Below, piece after piece: positions 26,901 to 38,723 of a stretch of DNA of 64,000 nt; the first letter of the stretch is position 1, and every line of letters starts with the position of its first letter. The notes beneath the pieces were generated by a model. That model saw only the letters and a list, made by a program, of their open reading frames with translations, had not been told where the DNA came from and searched no databases. Location of the stretch: contig JAAROD010000011.1 in NCBI GenBank assembly GCA_012274445.1, positions 1 to 64,000 on the forward strand, written 5' to 3'. This DNA is from Sclerotiophoma versabilis. Its lineage: Eukaryota > Ascomycota > Dothideomycetes > Pleosporales > Didymellaceae. The translations under genes were made by a program, and so were the position numbers.

Positions 26901-29900
26901 AAATAATATTACTATTAAGAGTTATTATCTACTACCTAATATATCTAAGTTACAGGACTAGCTATTAGAAGTAAAGTTCTTTACTACACTTAACTTATAT
27001 AGAGCGTATAACCTTATATATATAAAGAAAGGTAAAGAATAGAAAATAGTATTTAGAACCTATTATAGTTACTATAAGTATATAGTTATACTATTTAGGC
27101 TAACTAATATACTAGTATATTAGGTACTAATTAATAATATACTATAAGCACACCTAGATATTATAGTAGTAGTATACCTTAATAATATTCTAGTATATAG
27201 TAAGACACTTAAAGAATATAAGGTCTATATATAATAAGTATTAGAATACTTAGTAATAGTAAACCTTAGGCTAAAGCTAAAGAAGTATAAATAGTATAAG
27301 GAAGAAGTAGAGTTTCTTAGCTATATTATATTAAGATTTAGAGTTAAGATAAGTAAAAAGAAAATCTAGGTTATAAAGTATTAGCTAATACCTACTATAG
27401 TTAAAAGAATTTAAGAATTTCTTAGGTTTATTAACTTTAACTAATACTTTATTAAGGACTACTCTATAAAGGCCTTACTACTTATAAGACTTATATAGAA
27501 GAATACACCTTTTAAGTAGAAATGAGTATAAAAGAATACTTTCTAATTACTTAAGTAAGTATATATAGAGCCTCTTATACTAATTATATTTAGAAGTAGT
27601 AAACCTATAGGCCTTAAGATAGATACCTTAGATTTAGTATTAGAAGTATATATTACTTAAGAATAAGATAGTTAATAGTACCTAATTACCTACTACTTAA
27701 GAAAGTTTATAGTACTAGAAGAATATTATATTATATATAATAAAGAGCTTATAGCTATTATTAATATATTATAATATTAGAGAGTATATACAGAAAGTTA
27801 CTTAGAACTTACTATTTATATAGATTATAAGAACTTAGTATATTTTACTACTACTAAGGTTCTAAACTAACAGTAAGTACGCTAGTTAGAAATACTTAGT
27901 TAGTATAAGTTTAAGATCCTATACATGCTAGAAAAGAAAAACAGTAGAGTAGACATACTTAGCTAATACTATAACCTTATAGGTAAAAAGATAATTAATA
28001 AGTTTACTATTCTTAGAGTTAATAAAGATAGGTCTTTAGGACTAATATAGTAGCTTAATTTAGTAATATAAGTTTAGTAGAAATAATATATTCTAGAGTA
28101 AGTACTAGAGGAACTTTAAGAAGAAGTTATCTTAAGATATTATAATAATATACTATATAGACACTCTAGTATTACCTATACTATAGAACTTATTAAGTAA
28201 TATTATAAGTTTTCTAGTATAAAGAATAAGGTTACTAAGTTTATTAGAAACTGCGTATATTACTAATAGAATAAGTATAGTATATATACTAAGTATAGAA
28301 AGGTATAGGTAATAGAGCTACTTATAGTACTATAGATAAATATTATAATAGATTTTATTATACAGCTACTACTCTTTAAGAACCCTATTATAGAATATAC
28401 CTATAACTTAATCTTTATTATAGTAGACTAATTTACTAAGTATGCTAAAATAATACTATTTAGATATAGCTATACTATATAGCAGCTAGCTATAGTATTT
28501 ATTAATTAGATTATTTACTACTATAGAATACCTAGATTAATTATTAGTAAGAGAGATAAGCTTTTTATATTAAACTATTAGACTATAATACTTACTATAT
28601 TAGGTACTAAGAAAAAGCTATCTACAGCCTATTATCTGCAGACAGATAAATAAATAGAAAGAATAAATTAAACTATAGAAATATACCTTTAGATCTATAG
28701 TAACTAGAAATAAGATAACTAGGTCTTACTATTACCTATAGTATAAATTATATATAATAATAAGTTATTAGAAGTAATAGGTATAATACTGTTCTTTATA
28801 AACTATAAGAGACACCTAAATCTCTTTACGCAATCTCTTAATTACTCTATTCAAATAGAATTAGTAATAGCTTTAGTAGTTAAGCTAAAAGAAGTATACT
28901 AGAAATTACTTAAAAATATTATATAAGCTTAGAAACAAGCTATTTTATATATTAACTAGAAATAAAAAACAGTACCTTAGCTAAAAGAAGAGAATAAAGT
29001 CTATCTTCTTATAAAAAATCTTAGAATATAGAGAGTAATAAAAAAACTAGATAAGGTTAAGGTTAGACTATTTTTTAATTCTAAATAAATTAGCCTAGTT
29101 AACTATTAACTTAAGCTACCTAAGAATGCAAAGATCTATCTAGTATTCTATATCTTACTATTAGAACCTGCTAACCTAAGAATACTAATCTAGAAAGACT
29201 TCTACTACTAAGCTAATAGTAATAATAAGTAGAAAGTTAAAAAAATAATAATATATTAGAGAACTAAGAAGAGTATTTAATACCTAGTTAAGTAGTTAGG
29301 TTACCTAGAATTAGAAAATATATAGGAGCCTCTAACGCACCTTATAAACTGCTACTAATTAGTATAGAAGTACTATAGTTTATAATAAACTTCTTAATAA
29401 GCCTAAAAGTAGCCTAGGTTATAGGTAAGGTATATATACCTATTAATACTACTAGATAATCTATTTTCTTAGTAAGATCTAGTTCTCTTAATTTAGCTAT
29501 TTTATTTACTATACACAGCGCCTTTTACTGTGCACAATTCTTAGCTTATTTTAGAATCTTCTTATTTTATAACAACTGCGTAATAATAGTTACTAATAAG
29601 GTTTTATCTTCTTTTACCTTCTTTTTATACTCTTTATAAGTATAATCTAGTAACTTCTATAATATATTAATATAAAGCTTTCTAGCCTTTATATACTTAG
29701 TATACTTTAGACACTTTATAGTATTTAGTATAATATAGTACTTATAGCCTTTAAAGAAATAATAGTTATAGAGAACTTTAGTAGAAGTATTAGCTTAATA
29801 AATTTCTAGGCTAAGTTAAAGGTTATAGGTATAAGAAGATATCTTAATATACTAGTTACTAGATATAAAGATAAGCTTAGTTTTATATAAGCCTAGATTC

Positions 29901-29944
29901 TAGTTATATAGTTTAAGAATAAACCTAAAGAAGGAGAAAGATAG

Positions 29945-30441
29945 TGTTATAATCCTGTGCAGACAAAGTAGTATAGTAATTAAGTAGCTAACTATAGCTC
30001 TTATTTATAAACTAGGGGTAGAGCTAGGAAGAACTTCTTTATATAGTTATATAACATACTTATTAATAAGTATAATATATATAACTTACTTATTAATAAG
30101 TATTATATATTATTACTTATTAATAAGTTATACTATATATTTTATTAGACTAACCCTAGTTACTTATTAATAAGTATTATCTTCTAGTAAGTATATAATT
30201 AGTAGGAATATAACCCTTATAGTTTGTGTTTAACTTAGTTAATTAAGTTTATCTTTAGAATCTTAACTTTAACTCTTAAGCTAGATAGTTTACTCTATAC
30301 TACTTATTATTACTCTCTATTATTATAGTGTTTTACTAGGTAATAACTCTAACTCTTATAAACCTTTCTATACTAGTGCTTATTTCTAAGAACTAATATA
30401 AATAGTGCTTAAAAGCTTTACTTAAAAGTATAACTTTAATA
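29945..30441 (+). repeat. LTR C (3' LTR of the complete gypsy element)
   Basis: It begins TGTTATAATCC, 497 bp, and follows the chromodomain-proximal untranslated part. Sequence after 30441 is not gypsy internal sequence, which marks it as a 3' LTR. Confidence 0.87.
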
Positions 30442-30910
30442 GTGTCTTATTAAAATTATATAAAGAAGAGTTTAGAGTACTAAATATTATTATTAAAGAA
30501 GAAGTATAGGAATTACTATTATATTAGTAGGCAGAAGTATATTCTAGTTAAAGTTCTAATTCTAAACTTTAAGTAAATTAACTAAGAGTTAAATTACTTA
30601 GAATAATAAGAGGCAGAAGTAGATATAGCTAAGTTTACTACTCTATAAGCTATTCTAGCTGTATGTATAAAAAAAGATTATTTTTATAAATAAAAGAAAA
30701 TATTATAGTACTAGAAAAAATAGTAGGTAGATAAAGCTAGGTAGTATATTAAAGATCTTAAGGCGCTTAAAGCTATTAAGAGTATTAACTAGGATATTAC
30801 TTAGCTAGAGGAAGGCTTAATATCTAGGTCCCTAGCTCTTAATTAGAGTACCTTTATACTATCTATTCTAGAAAGTAATCTAAACTTTCTCTCTTTTAAT
30901 AATACTAAGA
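30442..30910 (+). other. Unidentified RIP-mutated remnant
   Basis: This lies between LTR C and the inverted gypsy element. The plus strand has a fairly open frame (about 30660-30900) rich in Lys, Glu, Ile and Leu, with stops only of TAA/TAG type. It may be the end of another mobile element or a captured gene. I do not recognise it. Confidence 0.3.
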
Positions 30911-33900
30911 CAGAAGCTATTAGTAGTTTATAATATTTAGTACTAGTTCCTATATATTTTCTAAGTCTAGGTAGTCTAACTACTTAACTAGGTATTAAGT
31001 ACCTTTCTTAGTTTTTTAATATATTATTATTTTTTTAACTTTCTACTTATTATTACTGTTAGCTTAGTAGTAGAAGTCTTTCTAGATTAGTATTCTTAGA
31101 TTAGTAGGTTCTAATAGTAAGATATAGAATACTAGATAGATCTTTATATTCTTAGTTAGTTTAAGTTAATAGTTAACTAGGCTAACTTACTTAGAAATAA
31201 AAAATAGTTTAACCTTAACCTTATTTAGTTTTTTTATTATTCTTTATATTCTAAGATGTTTTATAAGAAGATAGACCTTATTCTTCTCTTTTAGCTAAGG
31301 TGCTATTTTTTATTTCTAGTTAATATATAAAATAGCTTGTTCCTAAGCTTATATAATATTTTTAAGTAATTTCTAGTATACTTCTTTTAGCTTAACTACT
31401 AAAGCTATTACTAATTCTGTTTAAATAAGGTAATTAAGAGATTAAGTAAAAAGATTTAGGTGTCTCCTATAGTTTATAAAGAATAGTATTATACCTATTA
31501 CTTCTAATAACTTATTATTATATATAATCTATACTATAGGTAATAGTAGAACCTAGTTGTTTTATTTCTAGTTACTATAGATCTAAAGGTATATTTCTAT
31601 AGTCTAAATTATTCTTTCTATCTATCTATTTATCTACAGATAATAGGCTGTAGATAGCTTTTTCTTAGTACCTAATATAGTAAGTATTATAGTCTAGTAG
31701 TTTAATATTAAAAGTTTATTTCTATTACTAATAATCAATTTAGGTATTCTATAGTAGTAAATAATTTAGTTAATAAATACTATAGCTAGCTGCTATACAG
31801 TATAGCTGTGCCTAAATAGTATTATTTTAGTATACTTAGTAAATTAATCTACTATAATAAAGATTAAGTTATAAGTATATTCTATAATAGAGTTTTTAGA
31901 GAGTAGTAGCTATATAATAAAATCTATTACAATATTAATCTATAGTACTATTAGTAGCTTTATTACTTATACTTCTCTATATTTAGTATATATACTATAC
32001 TTATTCTATTAGCACTATATCTAGTTTCTAATAAACTTAGTAACCTTATTTTTTATATTAGAAAACTTATAGTATTACTTAATAAGTTCTATAGTATAAG
32101 TAATACTAGAATATCTATATAACGTATTATTATAATATCTTAAAATAACTTTCTCTTAAAGTTTCTCTAGTACTTACTCTAAAATATATTATTTCTACTA
32201 AACTTATATTACTAAATTAAGCTGCTAAGATAGTTCTAATATACTATTCTTATTAACTCTAAGAATAGTAAACTTATTAATTATCTTTTTACCTATAAGG
32301 TTATAGTATTAGCTAAGTATATTAGCTCTGCTATTTTCTCTTTCTAGCATGTACAGAATCTTAAACTTATACTAACTAAGTATTTCTAACTAGCATACTT
32401 ACTATTAGTTTAGAACCTTAGTAGTAGTAAATTATATAAAGTTCTTATAATCTATATAAATAGTAAGTTCTAAGTAGTATTCTATATATACTTTTTAATA
32501 TTATAGTATATTAATAATAGCTATAAGCTCTTTATTATATATATTATAATATTCCTCTAGTGCTACAAACTTCTTTAAGTAGTAGGTAATTAGGTACTAT
32601 TAACTATCTTATTCTTAAGTAATATATACTTCTAATACTAAATCTAAGATATCTATTTTAAGATATATAGGTTTACTACTTCTAAATATAATTAATATAG
32701 AAGGCTCTATATATACTTACTAAAGTAATTAGAAAGTATTTTCTTATACTTACTTCTACTTAAAGAGTATATTCTTCTGCGTAAGTTTTATAAGCAGTAA
32801 GGCCTTTATAGAGTAGTTCTTAATAAAGTATTAGTTAAAGTTAATAATCCTAAGAAATTTCTAAATTCTCTTAACTATAGTAGGTGTTAGCTAATACTTT
32901 ATAACCTAGATTTTCTTTTTACTTATCTTAACTCTATATCTTAATATAATATAGCTAAGAAACTCTACTTCTTCTCTATACTATTTATACTTTTCTAGCT
33001 TTAGTCTAAGGTCTACTAATACTAAGTATTCTAATACTTATTATATATAGACCTTATATTCTTCTAGTATTTTACTGTATACTAGAATATTATTAAGATA
33101 TACTACTACTATAATATCTAGGTATACTTATAGCATATTATTAATTAGTACCTAATATACTACTAGTATATTAGTTAGCCTAAATAGTATAACTATATAC
33201 TTATAGTAACTATAATAGGTTCTAAATACTATTTTCTATTTCTTACCTTTTTTAATATATCTAAGGTTATATACTCTATATAAGTTAAGTATAGTAAAGA
33301 ACTTTACTTCTAATAGCTAGTTTTATAACTTAGATATATTAGGTAGTAGACAGTAATTCTTAATAGTAATATAATTTAACTTCTAGTAGTTAATATAAAG
33401 CTTTAGCTTACTATCTTTCTTTAGTATAAATAGAATAGAGAATTCTGCTAGAGATTTAGATTTTCTAATAAATTCTTTTATAAGGTTCTCCTTAATATAC
33501 TTATATAATATCTTAAGCTCTTTCTTAGATAACTAGTATATAGGCCTAAAGAGTAGTTCTTTTCTCTTCTTAAGTTTAATCTTATAGTTCTAAGGTTAAT
33601 ACTTAGGTAGTGCTTCTGCAGATAACTCTTCTTTAAATATCTAAGTATACTATCTATATATATCTAGTATACTAGAAGGTATACTCTTATTCTTCTTAAC
33701 TATTATAGAGGGGCTTTTATTATCTCTATAGTTAACTGCTCTATCTTAGCATATCTTATATATTAAAGAGATATTATTAATCTCTTTCTTATCTACTAGC
33801 TGCAACGTGCGCTGTATAGGTTTTAATATATTAGTACTATATTTATATTATTCTAATAAAAGCTATTTCTATATTTAGTCTATTTCTAGATTATAATTTT

Positions 33901-36224
33901 ATATATAGCCTTTATAAAGATATCTAGAGTTAATTTCTTATAGTGCCTCTATATTTCTAGAAAGGCTACTACTACTTTATATATAATATATAGCTCTTCT
34001 AGTATTAACTTTCTATTAGCTACTTAGAGTAAGTAGGTATATTTCTTTATATATATTATAAGACCTACTTAATATATTACTATCTAGAATATATAGTTTA
34101 CCTATACTCTAAAGTTTAAGAGTGCTAATAGTACTACCCTATTTAACTTAATAGGTAGTTTAATAAGTAAGCTGTCTCTAATAGTATTAAGAAATTACTT
34201 AGTAGAGTACTTTTTTAGTACTTACGTAAAAAAGTCTCTTTATTACTAAATCTATAGATAATCTTACTACCTTTATATAGCTTATAGTTTAGGTTAAAGT
34301 AATACTACTAATATAGATTATATTAGGAGCTATTAATAACTAATTATATATATATAATTACTAAGTAGTTATCTATACCTAGAAACTATAGCTTAGAATA
34401 CTTATTCTAGAGGTGTATTTTATATATATTATTCTTATAATTATACTATTATTTTCTATATAGTACTAGAAGTAAGAAACTATTCTTTTTCTAGCTTTTC
34501 TAATTTATATATATAATAGGCGTTATATACATATACTATTCATAATAACTTTCTATAATTTAGCTTTTAGTAGTCTAAGGCATAGTCTAGTTATAGGTTT
34601 AAACGTAATACTAGCTTTCTATTAAAGTTAGGCTTATTCTTACTTTAATTATTTTTTACTTATTACTTAAGCTTCTATTATATAGTATAATTACTAGTAC
34701 TAAGCTTATTAAACTTATATTTCTACTAATCTTATTAGATCTTATTTAGGTTATTAACCTATTATTATCCTATATAAGTTTAGAGTGCTATTTATTATAG
34801 TCTTATATTAATACTTTTAGTAATCTGTTTATAGTTTATCTAAAAGGTAGTGTTATTATCCTAGAATTCCTAATATACTAATTCTATTTTAGTATACTCT
34901 TTAAATTTACGTATGTCTATATTATACTAACTTTCTTTAGTATTAGAAGTATAGATAATACCTCTATTTACTTTATATCTAGTAGTGTTATATAGTTATT
35001 AGGATATTATAGGCTGCTTATATTTATATACTTTTAGCCTTTATTTATATACTTATTCTATTAGGTCCTGCAGATACTTCTACTATTTATCTAACTACTA
35101 GTATAGTGTAGGTGCTTAGCTTTAGATATTCTGTATATCTTTATTAAATAGCTTAATATAGTTATTATTAGATCTAGTTTTAGAGTCTTCTATAAGACGT
35201 TCTATATTATTAGTAAGAACTTTCTATTTATTACTAGTATCTATATTACTATAGGTAAGTATATTAAGTTATTAAACTACTTTATTCTTTAATTAATAAT
35301 TCTTAGTATAGTAGCCTTGCTTACTATATCTATAATAAGTTATACTAGACTTATTCTTAGTATAACTACTCTTTTTATTATTCTATTATTCTAGTAGTAG
35401 TTCCTTATTAAGGTTTAAGAGGTCTATAGCCTCTAGTCTAAAGTATCTACTTTATATATTATTATAGATGCGTTAACTAGTATTAGGCTAATAGTAGTTA
35501 CGTTCTTCTTAGTTTTCTTAGTGCAGGTTGTTATTACGCTACTAGTTTTATAGTTATAAGTAGTTATTTATACTATCTATAACTTATACTTATAGATCTT
35601 TTTCTAACTCTAAGTAAAGCTTATAGAGGTAAGTATTAATATTAATAGCTTTATTTTCTAAGTTCTTAAGGCTTCTAATTACTGCGCTAGTACGTATAAG
35701 TTCTTTCTTAATCTTAGGCTTTAGACTCTACCTAAACATAGTTATTAGCATAGTATTATTCTAGTTATTATTATAAGTAATAGCTTAGAAATTAGTAGTA
35801 TAGTCTATAACTAATATAGTCTGCTAAATAGTCTAGATATTACGCTAAGCTATAATAGGTTTATTAATAACTCTAAAGATCTATTAGATTTTAGTCTTAA
35901 TTTCTATAAAGTTATTAAGCTATATATTATTCTTAAAGAAGATAGTCTTACTTATCTTATTCTAAATAAAAAGTTAAATCTATTTAAAGGCTTTACTGCG
36001 CAAATATAATATAGCTAGCTTAACCTTATTTTCTTTCTTAATAAATACGCCTTAAAAGGTAAAGAATAAGTTAAACTAAAGAAGCTAATTCTTAAGCTTA
36101 GAACAGTTTCTATTATAGAGATTAGGTTTAGTAACCTTAAGGCTAGCTAAGTTACGCGTATTAGTAGAGTTACTAAAGGTAGTATAATCTTCTAATATAT
36201 TATTTATATTAGAGGTGTTTAAAA
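30911..36224 (-). mobile_element. Inverted gypsy element related to family 1, RIP-mutated, 3' LTR missing
   Basis: The reverse complement follows the gag-to-chromodomain order of the complete element. Gag lies near 36100-35400, the CCHC knuckle at about 35337-35296, and the reverse-transcriptase YxDD box at 33100-33089, which reads YLNN. Integrase runs from about 32400 to 31500 and the chromodomain is near 31000-30920. It diverges from family 1 enough to be a separate subfamily or older copy. No LTR is found at its 3' (low-coordinate) end, so it is truncated. Confidence 0.75.
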
Positions 36225-36490
36225 TATTAAAGTTATACTTTAGTTATAGACTATAAGTACTAATTCTGTTAGTTCTTAGGTATAAACAGTGCGTAGTAGA
36301 TTAGAGTAGGTTATTACCTAGTAAAACACTATAATAATAGAGGTTAATAATAAGTAGTATAAAGTAGACTATCTAGCTTAAGAGTTAGGTTAAGATTCTA
36401 ATAATAAACTTAATTAATAAGGTTAAATATAAACTATAAGAGTTATATTTCTACTTATAATATACTAATAAATATTTTATATAGGTTCTA
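36225..36490 (-). repeat. Partial, divergent LTR of the inverted gypsy element
   Basis: The reverse complement matches the 3' half of LTRs A-D, from the CTTTAATA end through the TAATAACTCTAAC-like and AGTTAATTAAG-like blocks. It loses similarity near 36480. It lies immediately upstream of the inverted gag, as expected of its 5' LTR. The outer boundary is unclear. Confidence 0.55.
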
Positions 36491-37166
36491 ATACTCTAAT
36501 ATTATTCTATCCTAGTATATTATAGAATATTATAGGATTCTCTAGAATATATATAATATATTCTATTATAGCATTCTACTAAGAGATTAGAATAAGTAGA
36601 GTTACGCGTTATTAGTCTCTATACTACTAACCTTCTTAAAGACTATTAGGTTATTCTTAAGTATTATTAATTCTTTCTTCTCTTATTTTCTACTATACTG
36701 CCTCTTAAGGTTTATAATACTACCTAAAGCTACTACTATATAAGCTACTTACTACTAAGGCTACTTATAAGTTTATAGGTAGTAAGACTATACTTAAGCT
36801 TAAGTACTACTATAAAGCTAGTAGTAAGTTACTATATATATTTATTATATATAAATACTAATACTACTTAGTTATTACTCTATAAGAGATTTAATAATAC
36901 TAGTATAGTTTTAAGCTTCTTATTTATAAGCTACTATTTACTTATCTAGTTTATAAGCTTCTTACTTAAGTTTAGAACTTTCTTCTAAATAGGCTCTACT
37001 ATTCTGTTTCTAGCTATATTAATTATATCTAGGCTACTACTTTAGAGGCTTTATAGAATATAATTAAAGCTTTTATTATTAAATATATTAAAGATATAGA
37101 ATTAACCTAAAGTTATAAATATATACTAATTATTTTAGACTATAATATTAATATAATTTATACTAA
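36491..37166. other. RIP-mutated remnant of unknown origin, host of the solo LTR
   Basis: This AT-rich stretch carries a plus-strand frame of moderate openness at about 36670-37160. It continues past the solo LTR into 37677-37800, as expected if the LTR inserted into it. I do not recognise the encoded protein. Confidence 0.3.
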
Positions 37167-37171
37167 GAGAG

Positions 37172-37671
37172 TGTTATAATCCTATGCGGACAAAGTAGCA
37201 CAGTAATTAAGTAGCTAACTAGAGCTCTTACCTATAAGCTAGGGTAGAGTTTAGAAGGATCTCCCTTTATATAGTTACGTAATATACTTCTTAAGAAGTA
37301 TAATATATATAACCTGCTTATTAATAAGTATTATATATTAATACTTATTAATAAGTAATACTATATATCTAATTAGACTAACCCTAGTTACTTATTAATA
37401 AGTATTATCTTCTAGTAAGTATATAGTTAGTAGGAACATAACTCTTATAGTTTATGTTTAACTTAGTTAATTAAGTTTATCTTTAGAATCTTAACCTCTT
37501 AACTCTTAAGCTAGATAGTCTACTCTATACTACTTATTATTAACCTCTATTATTATAGTGTTTTACTAGGTAATAACTCTAGCTCTTATAGACCTTTCTA
37601 TACTAGCACTTATTTCTAAGAACTAATATAAATAGTGCTTATAAGCTTTACTTAAAAGTATAACTTTAATA
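37172..37671 (+). repeat. Solo LTR D (500 bp) with GAGAG target duplication
   Basis: A full-length family 1 LTR is flanked directly by GAGAG at 37167-37171 and at 37672-37676, with no internal retrotransposon sequence on either side. This is the structure left by LTR-LTR recombination. The target duplication fixes the LTR ends at TGTTAT and TTTAATA, which supports the boundaries given for the other three copies. Confidence 0.9.
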
Positions 37672-37676
37672 GAGAG

Positions 37677-37896
37677 TTACTATTTAGTAAAAGAACTTAT
37701 TCTTAGCTCTATACTACTATAAAAGATTTAGTATATAGAGTGTATAGATAAGCAGTAAAGAGATACCTAGGTATAATACTAGTAAATAAACTATTTAAAT
37801 ATACCTAATTAATATTAATACTATAATAACTTTCTATAATATTTAGAGTTTATCTTAAGTATGTTTTTTTAAATTAAGATATAATAACTAAGCTTA
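37677..37896. other. Last RIP-mutated stretch before the gene region
   Basis: This is an AT-rich continuation of the sequence interrupted by the solo LTR. Composition changes sharply to C-rich and balanced DNA at about 37890. No gene is visible. Confidence 0.5.
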
Positions 37897-38060
37897 CCTA
37901 ACCCCTACCCACGCTAGTGCTACCCCTACCTAACCCCTACCCACGCTAGTGCTACCCCAACCCAACCTATACCCGCTTGGCAGCTACTAGCGTGGGTAGA
38001 GGTCGGGGTTGGGTAGGGGTAGGTTATGTGACCTACCCAACCCCTACCTAACCCCTACCC
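37897..38060. repeat. C-rich direct and inverted repeat at the RIP boundary
   Basis: A 30-bp block (CCTAACCCCTACCCACGC...) occurs at 37897-37926 and again at 37929-37958. Its reverse complement follows at about 37984-38026 (CTAGCGTGGGTAGAGG...), giving a potential hairpin. Another CCTACCCAACCCCTACC copy lies at 38032-38060. The motif resembles degenerate telomere sequence (CCCTAACCCC). It stands at the transition from RIP-mutated to normal DNA. Confidence 0.75.
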
Positions 38061-38723
38061 ATTTGCCAGCCTACTAGAGCAGCAAGATGCACGCTCTTAA
38101 ATTGACCTGATTTGTACGCCTAGAGTGCAAGGTCTATTCTGCCTTCTTAATAGAGTAAGTGAGCTTTGCGTTGTTGAGACATTGTTGTTCGTACGTGGTG
38201 TTGGTAATGCCAAGGAAAAGTTGCCGGCTCGGTGGTGTTGCCGGCTCAGTAGTGCTTTACGTTAGTTATAAAGGAAGCTCTGTACTAGGGGCTGCAGGTA
38301 GAGCTATTAGTAGATAATAAGCAGTGCAGAATACAAGGGTTACTGCTTCTTGTTAAATGCTATTCGTAACTAGTAAGCAGACGCTGAGCTACAACTTGGC
38401 AGCTTCTTTTAGGCTAGGAGGGCGGCGATTGGTGGTTGTTACGCTATGCTGACAACACTAAACACCACTTATAATCCGCGAAAGCGCTTTGTAGTATGCT
38501 GCAGACCCTGCAGACGCATTAGGCTACCTGATGGTTCTCGACAGCCCTGACAAGATCGAGGACCAGGGAGCCCACGGGTACAATAATAAATCACGCTTCG
38601 TCCCCAACGCAGAAGCCCTGGACAATTGTTCTATTCGCTTGTTCAGCACACTTTCTTCTCATTGGTGGGAAAGAAAGTATCAATGCACAACAGTTCATGG
38701 ACTGAGGATTCTACATTGGATCG
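38061..38723. other. Gene-free stretch downstream of the Zn2Cys6 gene
   Basis: Composition is normal. TTGCCGGCTCRGTRGTG is directly repeated at 38220-38255. A 210-codon plus-strand frame at 38531-39163 overlaps the last exon of the Zn2Cys6 gene in antisense and is judged spurious. I see no other feature apart from possible 3' untranslated sequence. Confidence 0.4.

Larger units (their letters stand above)
23478..30441 (+). mobile_element. Complete gypsy chromovirus (LTR B to LTR C, 6,964 bp), RIP-inactivated
   Basis: The internal region is bounded by two ~497-bp LTRs in the same orientation. In order it shows gag, a CCHC knuckle at 24890-24931 (all Cys codons now TAT), a protease with its Asp near 26134, and reverse transcriptase at about 26860-27290. 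RNase H (about 27600-28000) and integrase follow, the latter with an HHCC region near 28150-28260 and a core to about 28900. A chromodomain at about 29240-29350 reads KxLGYxELENxxEPL. The YLDD box at 27175-27186 reads YLNN, both Asp having become Asn by G-to-A change. Many TAA/TAG stops interrupt every frame. The flanking pentamers (GCTAC and GTGTC) do not match convincingly. Confidence 0.85.

Noticed and set aside
1..38000. CRISPR-like interpretation of regularly spaced palindromes and repeats
   Set aside because: The organism is a eukaryote, spacing is irregular, and repeats coincide with transposon LTR motifs (ACTTATTAATAAGTA).
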